A stretch of DNA of 64,000 nucleotides, taken from Pseudomonadota bacterium. Its GTDB lineage: Bacteria > Pseudomonadota > Gammaproteobacteria > Burkholderiales > Rhodocyclaceae. The notes under the pieces are model-generated. The model saw only the letters and a program-made list of their open reading frames with translations, was not told the DNA's origin and did no database searches. The stretch spans positions 62,001-126,000 of the forward strand of contig JAGTRW010000003.1 in the NCBI GenBank assembly GCA_018262095.1. The letters run 5' to 3'. A program made the position numbers and the translations under genes. Below are positions 11,411-18,768 of the stretch, piece by piece (within the stretch, counting starts at the first letter, position 1; each line of letters starts with the position of its first letter).

Positions 11411-12106
11411 ATGCCCACCAACAGCTCAGCGCGCGTCGCGCCCCCGTCTGCCGAAACCGCATCCATCGACGCCGGCGATTTCTCTTCGTGGCTTGCGCAG
11501 GCGCGCAGTGCGCTGATCGACGGCGGCGGCAGCGACGTCGATTGCCGCGGCTGCGTCGGCTGCTGCAGCTCGTCGTACTTCATCCACATCAGGCCCGACG
11601 AATCGCCGGCGCTCTCGCGACTCCCCCACGAGTTGCTGGCGCCGGCGCCGGGAATGGCCAGCGGCCACCAGGTCCTGGGTTACGATGAAAAGGGACGCTG
11701 TCCGATGCTCTGCGCGACCGGCTGTTCGATCTACGACGAGCGCCCGCGGACTTGCCGCGCCTACGACTGCCGGCTGTTCGCCGCCGCTGGAATCGCTGCG
11801 GGCGGAGCCGACAAGGCGGCGATCAATCAGCGCCTCAGGCGCTGGAAATTCAGCTATCCGAGCGCGCGCGATCGCCAGGAGCAGCGCGCCGTCAAGGCGG
11901 TGGCGAGCTTCGTTGAGCAACACGCGGGCGATTTTCCCGGCGGTCGAGTGCCGACCAATCCAAGCCAGCTTGCCGTTCTGGCAATCAAAGCCTACGCGGT
12001 GTTCATGAGCGAAGAGGGCGCGTCAGAGGCCACTTCGTCGAACAGCGAAGTCGCGCAGGCGGTCATTGCGGCGTGCCGACTTTTTGACGCCAGGATTCGC
12101 GCTTGA
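11411..12106 (+). CDS. YkgJ-type cysteine-cluster protein
   Basis: Conserved cysteines appear in the order CRGCVGCC (about 46-53), CPMLCATGCSIYDERP (about 97-112) and TCRAYDC (about 113-120), the pattern of the YkgJ/UPF0153 family, which binds a zinc ion or Fe-S cluster. The rest is a helical extension with no signal peptide or membrane segment. The function of the family is not established; a metal-dependent oxygenase or maturation role has been suggested. Start ATG 11411. Confidence 0.8.
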   Translation: MPTNSSARVAPPSAETASIDAGDFSSWLAQARSALIDGGGSDVDCRGCVGCCSSSYFIHIRPDESPALSRLPHELLAPAPGMASGHQVLGYDEKGRCPMLCATGCSIYDERPRTCRAYDCRLFAAAGIAAGGADKAAINQRLRRWKFSYPSARDRQEQRAVKAVASFVEQHAGDFPGGRVPTNPSQLAVLAIKAYAVFMSEEGASEATSSNSEVAQAVIAACRLFDARIRA

Positions 12107-12176
12107 CCGAAGATTTGGCTTTCCCCTCCGCCATTTTGGCGCCACCGCCCCTCGTCGTTGCAGCCGAGGAATAGGC

Positions 12177-12890
12177 ATGCGCAAGCGCACGGTCGTCATC
12201 GCCTGCGGGTCAATTCTCTGCCTTGGCATCGGCACCCTTGCCGTCGCCATGCCGGGGGTTGCCGCATGCGCCCTGCTTGCCGCTCCGAGTTTCGCGCCGC
12301 TCGACGATGGTGTTCTGGTCGAACGCCAAAGCGCGGCGCAAGATCGCGCCGATATTCCCGGGCTGCTATCCGCCGCCCGAGAGCGAATCGCCACCACCTT
12401 CGGGTCGCTGCGCGCGACGCCCTTGGTCGCCTTTGTGCACAGCGCCGATGCCTTCTGGCCCCTGCAGCTCAATGCCAACGCCAGCACGACTTTTGTCGGC
12501 AGTCGGGCATGCATCATTGTCGGCCCGAAGGGGCGAAGCGTCGATGTGTTGGCGCACGAACTGATGCATGCCGAACTGGCCGAGCGAGTCGGCTACTGGC
12601 GCCGAATGACCGAAATACCCACGTGGTTTGACGAAGGGATCGCCATGCAGGTCGATTTTCGGCCGCGCTACGACTTGCCTGCGTGGCGAGCAGTGCAGAC
12701 TGGCGACGTGCGCAAGCTGGCAACAGCTGCCCTGTTCTATCGAGGCAGCGACAATGAGCGCACTCGGCACTATGCGGCGGCGAAATACGAAGTCGCGCGC
12801 TGGCTATCCGACGCCGGTGCGCCGAGCCTTTATCTGCGGCTCGAACGTATCCGCAACGGCGAGGCATTTGACGCGGTGTTGGCCGACTAG
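12177..12890 (+). CDS. membrane-anchored zinc metallopeptidase-like protein (HExxH)
   Basis: The 237-residue protein begins with a hydrophobic segment (about residues 5-37) likely to act as signal or anchor. The zincin motif HELMH appears at about 121-125, followed some 20 residues later by WFDEGIA, giving the E(G/A) third ligand region of gluzincins of the peptidase-MA type. The frame is open upstream to 12066 inside the previous gene, but ATG 12177 with GAGGA upstream starts directly before the hydrophobic segment. The substrate is unknown. Confidence 0.75.
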   Translation: MRKRTVVIACGSILCLGIGTLAVAMPGVAACALLAAPSFAPLDDGVLVERQSAAQDRADIPGLLSAARERIATTFGSLRATPLVAFVHSADAFWPLQLNANASTTFVGSRACIIVGPKGRSVDVLAHELMHAELAERVGYWRRMTEIPTWFDEGIAMQVDFRPRYDLPAWRAVQTGDVRKLATAALFYRGSDNERTRHYAAAKYEVARWLSDAGAPSLYLRLERIRNGEAFDAVLAD

Positions 12891-13049
12891 GTCGAGAGTC
12901 GCGGCCGGGCGCCGACGGCGCACGCTGGCGGGCTGTATGAATACACAGTAACATGCTGCTTTTACGCTTCGCCTGCGATCGTGCGCATTTCGCCCCCGGA
13001 TTGGGCTCAATCCTGTCATCGATTTCGCATCGTCACCTTGAGGTACTTC

Positions 13050-13460
13050 ATGAACCGAACGCTAGTCCTCGCCTCGCTGATCGCCATGGTCACCGCCGGC
13101 ATCCATGTTTTCATGGGCGGCGCCAGTGTCGTCGAGTCGCTGCTCGCTTCGGCGCTGGACGCCCGGCCCAAGCTCATCCTCTATGCCGTCTGGCACATGG
13201 CGTCGGTGGCGCTGGTGTTGTCGGCGCTCGCCCTGTTCGTCGCCAGCCTGCCGCGCCAAGCCGACGCGATGCGCTCTCTCGTCCGCTTCATCGCGCTGCT
13301 GTGGTGCGCTTTCGGCCTGGTCTTTCTGGCCATCGTCGCGACCGCGCCGGGTACGGACTGGTTGTTCAAGTTGCCGCAATGGGCGCTGTTGCTGCCGGTC
13401 GGCCTGCTCGGGTTCGGTGGCAGCTGGGGCAGGTCGCGCCGCTCGAACAACGAATTTTGA
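13050..13460 (+). CDS. small integral membrane protein, four predicted helices
   Basis: The 136-residue product has four hydrophobic stretches (about 5-30, 45-69, 78-100, 108-128) and little else. An upstream in-frame start at 12981 exists, but ATG 13050 begins right before the first helix. I do not recognise the family with certainty. It lies alone between the metallopeptidase and a HAD phosphatase. Confidence 0.65.
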   Translation: MNRTLVLASLIAMVTAGIHVFMGGASVVESLLASALDARPKLILYAVWHMASVALVLSALALFVASLPRQADAMRSLVRFIALLWCAFGLVFLAIVATAPGTDWLFKLPQWALLLPVGLLGFGGSWGRSRRSNNEF

Positions 13461-13511
13461 ACGAACGGGTCGGTCACCCCTCATTCCTTCCCTCTTCGCC
13501 GGAACGTTCAA

Positions 13512-14219
13512 TTGCCAATCAAAGCCATCTTCTTCGACCACGACGGAACGCTCGTCGATTCCGAGCCCATCCACTATCAGCTTTGGCGGGACGTTCTCGC
13601 AGCGCACGGCGTAGCGCTTGGCGAATCGCTCTACCGCGACTGCTACGCGGGAATTCCGACGGCCGACAATGCCGTCGACCTGGTGGCGCGTTTCGCGATC
13701 GACGCCAGCCCGGCGGCGCTCGCCGAAGCCAAGAACCTCGCGACGCGCCGTTTTCTGGCGCAGCACGCGTTTCCGCTGATGCCCGGCGTGCGCGACGCGG
13801 TGGCGCAGTGCCACGGCGCGGGAAGGCGGCTGGCGATCGTCACTGGCGCCGGAGCCGACGGGGTTCAGACCACCTTGCGCCAGCATTCGCTCAGCGAGTT
13901 CTTCGAGACGGTCGTCTCGGGCGACGACGTGACCAACAGCAAGCCGGCGCCCGATTGCTATCTGCTCGCCGTCCGCCGCCTTGGGCTGTTGCCGTCCGAG
14001 TGCATCGCCATCGAAGACACCGAGCACGGCGTCAATTCGGCGGTCGCGGCCGGCGTCGCCTGCCTGGCTGTGCCCAACGAGATGTCCAGGAATCATGACT
14101 TCAGCCAGGCGAGCGCAGTGTTCGATGACTTGGCTGCGGCTGTCTCCTGGATTGAGCTGCGTGCCGCCGCTGGCCGGTCAATTGCCGAGCCTTTTCAACC
14201 CAATGGAGTCGCCCCATGA
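13512..14219 (+). CDS. HAD superfamily hydrolase, beta-phosphoglucomutase/phosphatase type
   Basis: Motif I is DHDGTLVDSEP with the nucleophile and acid Asp, motif II is the T of IVTGA, motif III is the K of SKPAPD, and motif IV is IEDTEHGVNSA. The C1 cap follows motif I, as in subfamily IA proteins such as YcjU or Gph-like phosphatases. The TTG at 13512 gives the expected start (PIKAIFFDHDG). The stop overlaps the next gene by four bases (ATGA), so the two are co-translated. The substrate cannot be deduced. Confidence 0.87.
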   Translation: MPIKAIFFDHDGTLVDSEPIHYQLWRDVLAAHGVALGESLYRDCYAGIPTADNAVDLVARFAIDASPAALAEAKNLATRRFLAQHAFPLMPGVRDAVAQCHGAGRRLAIVTGAGADGVQTTLRQHSLSEFFETVVSGDDVTNSKPAPDCYLLAVRRLGLLPSECIAIEDTEHGVNSAVAAGVACLAVPNEMSRNHDFSQASAVFDDLAAAVSWIELRAAAGRSIAEPFQPNGVAP

Positions 14220-14581
14220 TCCTCGGTTTACGCACCGCGATTTATCCTGCCCCCGACCTTGCCGCCGCCAAACGCTGGTACTCGCAGGTGCTGGGGCAAG
14301 CGCCGTATTTCGACGAGCCGTTCTACGTCGGCTTCGCGGTCGGCGGTTTCGAGCTCGGCTTGCTGCCCAGCGCCACGCCAGCGACCGCCGGCCCGCAGCC
14401 GCTATGGGGCGTCACCGACATCGAGACGGCTTACGCGCGCTTGCTGGAATTGGGCGCTTCGGCGCTTGAGCCGGTCGCCGAGGTCGGCGGCGGGATCAAG
14501 GTCGCCGCGGTGCAAGACCCGTTCGGCAACCGCTTCGGCATCATCGAAAATCCCCACTTCGACGCCAGCACGGTGCGTTGA
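14216..14581 (+). CDS. VOC (glyoxalase/bleomycin-resistance) family protein
   Basis: A single 121-residue vicinal-oxygen-chelate domain with two beta-alpha-beta-beta-beta modules. Signature segments are TAIYPAPDLAAAKRWYSQVLG near the start and QDPFGNRFGIIENP near the end, the latter holding a probable metal-ligand Glu. ATG 14216 overlaps the HAD stop. Members include glyoxalases, dioxygenases and antibiotic-binding proteins; which applies here is open. Confidence 0.85.
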   Translation: MILGLRTAIYPAPDLAAAKRWYSQVLGQAPYFDEPFYVGFAVGGFELGLLPSATPATAGPQPLWGVTDIETAYARLLELGASALEPVAEVGGGIKVAAVQDPFGNRFGIIENPHFDASTVR

Positions 14582-14615
14582 AGCGCCCGACCATCATTAG
14601 TTACGGAGAGACCCC

Positions 14616-15410
14616 ATGCTCAAAGGCTACACGCTTCCCCGCACCCCGCGCGGCACCTCCAGCCTCGCTCCCGCGCCGCCCTGGCATTACGTCGGCAACG
14701 CGCTTGCCGTCGAGTTCGCCGCCGACCGCGCGGCGGCAGCGGCGTTTCTGCCCGACGGCCTGGAACTCGATTCGGAGCGCTGCGCCGCGTATTTCATCGA
14801 ATGGCAGTACGTCAGCGAGAGCGGCGTCGAGTATCTCGACCCGATCACCAGCCAATACCGCGAAACGATAATCCTGCTGTCGGCGAGCTGCAACGGCTCG
14901 CCGGTCGCCTACTGCCCGTTCATCTGGGTCGATCAGGACGTGTCATTGATGCGCGGTCTGGCTCAAGGCTGGCCCAAACAGATCGGTTCGACCTGGATCA
15001 CTCGCGCCTACGATCTGCCGTCCAAGGCATCACCCGTCGTCGGACCGGGCGGGCGCTTCGGCGCGACGCTGGCGGCCAAGGACCGTCGTCTGGTCGAGGC
15101 GCAGGTGACGCTGCGCGAATTGTCGGCAACGCTGCCGACGCCGAACTTCGCGGCTGCGGTCAATACCCGCTATTTTCCCGAGCTGGTCGCCGGCAAGCAC
15201 GATCGCCCGGCGGTCCATGAGCTGGTTCAGCTCAAATCGCGCGACGTGCAGATCTCGCCGATCTGGAAAGGCGACGCTTCGCTCGATATCTTCGACCATC
15301 CGACGCTCGAACTTTCCGACCTGCGGCCGAGCGCGGTACTTGCCGGTTATCGTTTTTCTTTCGCGCTGACCGTCGACGACCTGCTGCCGCTGCGCGATCT
15401 GCGCAGCTGA
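14616..15410 (+). CDS. acetoacetate decarboxylase-fold protein
   Basis: The 264-residue protein matches the acetoacetate decarboxylase family. The probable Schiff-base Lys is K121 in LAQGWPKQIG, corresponding to the G(W/Y)PK segment of the clostridial enzyme, and a conserved YRE at 81-83 lies where the active-site acidic residue is expected. Many bacterial members of this fold are aldolase- or dehydratase-like rather than true decarboxylases, so only the fold is firm. Start ATG 14616 follows GGAGAG. Confidence 0.8.
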   Translation: MLKGYTLPRTPRGTSSLAPAPPWHYVGNALAVEFAADRAAAAAFLPDGLELDSERCAAYFIEWQYVSESGVEYLDPITSQYRETIILLSASCNGSPVAYCPFIWVDQDVSLMRGLAQGWPKQIGSTWITRAYDLPSKASPVVGPGGRFGATLAAKDRRLVEAQVTLRELSATLPTPNFAAAVNTRYFPELVAGKHDRPAVHELVQLKSRDVQISPIWKGDASLDIFDHPTLELSDLRPSAVLAGYRFSFALTVDDLLPLRDLRS

Positions 15411-15426
15411 GTCCCGGAGGAAGACT

Positions 15427-16380
15427 GTGACAAATAGCGGAATTGCCGTTGCCAAACTGGCGGATATCGACGACGTATTGGCGCTTCAGTTCAAGTATCA
15501 CGTCGCGTCGATCGAAGCAGAAGACAAATCGAGCGGGTTTGTCACGACGCTGTTCACCCGGGATCAGCTCAAATCACTGATCGACGACGAGAGCGGCCTG
15601 TTTGTCGTGCGCCAGGACGGTGCGCTGATCGCCTACGCGATGGCCGCCTCGTGGGGATATTGGTCGCAGTGGCCGATTTTCGCGCACATGCTCAAAGGGC
15701 TTCACGAAGTGGAATATTGCGGCCAGCGATTGAGTGCCGCGAACTCCTATCAGTACGGCCCGGTGTGCGTCGCCAAAGCGGCCAGAGGCAGAGGCGTTCT
15801 CGAACGGCTCTTCGATTTTGCACGGGCGCAAATGGCCAAGCGTTATCCGATCCTGGTGACCTTCATCAACAAGATCAACACGCGGTCTTTTGCCGCGCAT
15901 ACGCGCAAGCTGGGCCTTGAGGTGATCCAGGAGTTCGAGTTCAATGGCAACCAGTACCACGAACTCGTCTATGACACGGCCAAACCGCTCAAGGTGCCGG
16001 CGACCGGCGGCAAGATCGAAAAGCGAATTCGCGACGCCGAGGAGCGTCTGCGCCTGGCCATGCTCGGCTCCGACGTGGCCGCGCTCGACGAGCTGCTGGC
16101 GCCCGAACTGGTCTTCACTTCGCACCTTGGCCAGGTCATCGGCAAAGAGGACGATCTCGATTTCCATCGCTCGGGCTTGTTCAAGTTGAATGAGCTGACC
16201 GCCTCCGAGCAGCGTATTCAAATCCATGGCGGCGTCGCCGTCGTCTGCGTGCTGATGCATTTGTCGGGCAGCTACGCGGGCGCATCGTTTGACTCCCGAA
16301 TCAGGTACACGCGGGTCTGGTCGATTGTGCAAAACCAGCCCTGGCGAATCGTCGCCGGCCATGCCAGCGCCGTCGCCTGA
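15427..16380 (+). CDS. fusion of GNAT acetyltransferase and SnoaL/DUF4440-like domain
   Basis: Residues 1 to about 185 form a GNAT domain with an acetyl-CoA loop around CVAKAARGRGVLERLFD and a following NTRSFAAHTRKLGLEVI segment. Residues from about 197 to the end (EKRIRDAEERLRLAMLGSDVAALDELLAPEL...) have the pattern of a nuclear-transport-factor-2-like DUF4440/SnoaL domain. The start is GTG 15427 with GGAGGAAG upstream. The two domains are normally separate proteins; together they suggest that the C-terminal pocket binds the acceptor, which is inference. Confidence 0.78.
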   Translation: MTNSGIAVAKLADIDDVLALQFKYHVASIEAEDKSSGFVTTLFTRDQLKSLIDDESGLFVVRQDGALIAYAMAASWGYWSQWPIFAHMLKGLHEVEYCGQRLSAANSYQYGPVCVAKAARGRGVLERLFDFARAQMAKRYPILVTFINKINTRSFAAHTRKLGLEVIQEFEFNGNQYHELVYDTAKPLKVPATGGKIEKRIRDAEERLRLAMLGSDVAALDELLAPELVFTSHLGQVIGKEDDLDFHRSGLFKLNELTASEQRIQIHGGVAVVCVLMHLSGSYAGASFDSRIRYTRVWSIVQNQPWRIVAGHASAVA

Positions 16381-16428
16381 GCCGCTCACAAAACATCGCG
16401 CCTTGTTTGCCAACAGGATACCTTTGCC

Positions 16429-17055
16429 ATGATCACGCTTGAATTTCTCATCACCTCGCTCGTCATCGTGCTGATCCCCGGTACCGGCGTGGTGTTCACC
16501 ATCTCGACCGGCATCGCGCAAGGGCGACGCGCCAGCGTTTACGCCGCGATCGGGTGCACCGCCGGAATCGTTCCGCACCTGTTGGCGACCGTTCTGGGAC
16601 TGGCCGCGGTGATGCACACCAGCGCGCTCGCTTTTGCGGCGCTCAAGTATGCCGGCGTCGCTTATCTGCTTTACCTGGCGCTGATGACCTGGCGGGACAA
16701 GACAGCTTTCGTCATCGAGCGCAACTCAGCGGCGAGATCACCGCGGAGCCTGATGATCAACGCGGTTTTGCTCAACATCCTCAATCCCAAGCTCACCATC
16801 TTCTTCCTGGCTTTCCTGCCGCAGTTCGTCGAGCCTGCCGGCGGACCGGCGACAAGCTCTCCGCTCGCGCAAATGCTGGTGCTCAGCGGCGTGTTCATGG
16901 CCATGACTTTTCTCGTCTTCGTCGCCTACGGCTTTCTCGCCCACGCTTTCCGCCTGGCGGTGATCGAGTCGCCGCGCGTCCAGGCCTGGCTACGGCGCAG
17001 CTTCGCCGCGGCTTTTGCCGCGCTGGGCGCCAACCTCGCGCTTTCCGAGCGTTGA
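16429..17055 (+). CDS. LysE/RhtB family amino-acid exporter
   Basis: A 208-residue protein with about six membrane helices. The family signature is IPGTGVVFTISTGIAQGRRAS near the N-terminus, followed by LNPKLTIFFLAFLPQFV in the middle. These carriers export amino acids or related amines across the inner membrane. The stop TGA overlaps the ATG of the following hydrolase, so the two are translationally coupled. Confidence 0.9.
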   Translation: MITLEFLITSLVIVLIPGTGVVFTISTGIAQGRRASVYAAIGCTAGIVPHLLATVLGLAAVMHTSALAFAALKYAGVAYLLYLALMTWRDKTAFVIERNSAARSPRSLMINAVLLNILNPKLTIFFLAFLPQFVEPAGGPATSSPLAQMLVLSGVFMAMTFLVFVAYGFLAHAFRLAVIESPRVQAWLRRSFAAAFAALGANLALSER

Positions 17056-17645
17056 TGTCTGAGCGCGGCGTGAGAACGATCGTTGCCGCCGACATTCACG
17101 GGGTGACCGCGGCCTTGCGCGCGATGATCAGGCCGTTCGCCAGCGAGGCGACTTTCGTTTCGCCCTGGGAGCGCGACGGCTGTCCGTACGCCAGCGAGCA
17201 ACAGGCCCATTCGGCGCTGATCGCGAAAAATGGCATCGAATCGTACGCCGAAAAAATCTCGGCAGCAGCCGGCGATGAGCCGGCCTTCATCATCGCTTTC
17301 AGCGTCGGCGCCAGCGCCGCCTGGCTGCATGCCGCGAGCGGCAAAGGCCATCCGGCGAGCCAGGCGACGCTCTTCTACGGTTCGCGAATCCGCGACTATT
17401 CGACCTTGATCCCGAGTTTTGCCGTCACGGCGATCTTTGCCGAGAGCGAAGCGTCGTTTTCTCCCACACAACTTGCCAAGATCATCGCCAGCGATCGCGT
17501 GCACACCGCCATCGAGACGGCAACGGGCCACGGCTTCATGAACCCGTGCTCGACGAATTTCTCTGCGGCTCACTGTTCTGCCCACCTGCAAAAGCTGACG
17601 TTCGCCCTGGACAAATTTCGTCGTCGTTTGCTGCCGCTCGAATAG
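17055..17645 (+). CDS. dienelactone hydrolase-like alpha/beta hydrolase
   Basis: The 196-residue protein has the layout of the dienelactone hydrolase family. The nucleophile elbow reads AFSVGAS (Ser rather than the Cys of true dienelactone hydrolases) and the catalytic His is probably in ATGHGFMNP near the C-terminus. The acid may lie in the VTAIFAESEASF stretch, where the usual Asp is replaced by Glu. The ATG at 17055 overlaps the LysE stop; the frame is also open upstream within lysE, which is not used. Substrate unknown. Confidence 0.75.
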   Translation: MSERGVRTIVAADIHGVTAALRAMIRPFASEATFVSPWERDGCPYASEQQAHSALIAKNGIESYAEKISAAAGDEPAFIIAFSVGASAAWLHAASGKGHPASQATLFYGSRIRDYSTLIPSFAVTAIFAESEASFSPTQLAKIIASDRVHTAIETATGHGFMNPCSTNFSAAHCSAHLQKLTFALDKFRRRLLPLE

Positions 17646-17794
17646 CACGCGCCGGGGTGTTGCATTTGCCGCCGGCGCGGCGAACTTTGCCGGCAGCTCG
17701 TGCTGCGCTCTGCTGGCGCCTTGGCGTTGCTGGGCAAAGGCGATGGCACGCGCCTTGCGTCAGCTCGTTTCCCCAAACGCGCAAGGAGCGAACG

Positions 17795-18760
17795 ATGAAA
17801 GTCGAACAAGCGGCGGTATGCATGAATTCCGGCCACACGTTTTCAACTGAGTGCGAGCTCAAGGTCGAATCAACGCTCAACTTTCGCACGGTCTTCACCG
17901 GCGTCTCTGCGGCCGGCGACGCGGCGAGCGGCGCCGAACGGCAGGAGCGCCTGCTGCTGATGCTGCAGGAGTTGGTCGGGCGCATGCTGGCATTGCTCTC
18001 GGGCGAGGGCGAGCAGTCCTCGCCGCTCGCCGACCTGAGCGGCACGCAGACCGCCGGTACGCTGCCGCTGGACAGTGCGCCGGCCAGCGGTCGCCAGCTG
18101 GCGTGGACGCGAACGACAACCGAGACGTTCAGCGAGCACGAAGACAGCGAATTCTCATCGACCGGCAAGGTACTCACGACCGACGGTCGGGCACTCGACT
18201 TCAAGCTCGACCTTTGCCTGTCGCGCGATTTTTCCTGCGCCCGCAAGACGCTGGCAAGCGGCACGGTGGCGCTGCGCGATCCGCTGGTGATCAACTTTGA
18301 CGGCAGCGCCGCCGAGCTTGAAGGGACGCGCTTTGAGTTTGACCTCGACGCCGACGGCAAGGTCGAGGCCATTCCCGGCCTCTCCAGTGCCAGCGGCTAT
18401 CTGGCGATCGACCGCAACGGCGACGGCTGCGTCAATAACGGCAGCGAGCTGTTCGGAACGCGTTCCGGCGATGGCTTTGCCGACCTCGCGGCGCTCGACT
18501 CCGACGGCAATCACTGGCTCGACGAGGCCGACGCGGCGTTCGACACGCTGCGCGTCTGGCAGCGCGACGAGAGCGGGCAGAGCACTTTAAGCAGCCTGCG
18601 CGAGCGCGGCGTCGGCGCGCTCGACCTGGGCTCGAGCGAAACGCCTTTCGCGCTCAAGGACAACGGCAACCGGCAGCTTGGACAGGTTCGCGCCAGCGGC
18701 ATCTATCTCAACGAGGACGGCAGCGCCGGTTCGCTGCAGCAGATCGACCTCGCCGTCTAG
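17795..18760 (+). CDS. calcium-binding protein with EF-hand/RTX-type DxNGDG loop
   Basis: The 321-residue acidic protein lacks a signal peptide. Its C-terminal part has DLDADGKVEAIPG, then DRNGDGCVNNGSELFG and LDSDGNHWLDEADAAF, three calcium-loop-like sequences spaced as in large secreted RTX and VCBS proteins that carry a DRNGDGxINNGxELFG module. The N-terminal half (TTTETFSEHEDSEFSSTGKV) resembles the region before this module in such proteins. Start ATG 17795 has AAGGAG upstream. It may be exported by a type I system without cleavage, but no transporter gene is adjacent. Confidence 0.7.
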   Translation: MKVEQAAVCMNSGHTFSTECELKVESTLNFRTVFTGVSAAGDAASGAERQERLLLMLQELVGRMLALLSGEGEQSSPLADLSGTQTAGTLPLDSAPASGRQLAWTRTTTETFSEHEDSEFSSTGKVLTTDGRALDFKLDLCLSRDFSCARKTLASGTVALRDPLVINFDGSAAELEGTRFEFDLDADGKVEAIPGLSSASGYLAIDRNGDGCVNNGSELFGTRSGDGFADLAALDSDGNHWLDEADAAFDTLRVWQRDESGQSTLSSLRERGVGALDLGSSETPFALKDNGNRQLGQVRASGIYLNEDGSAGSLQQIDLAV

Positions 18761-18768
18761 CCCCGGCG

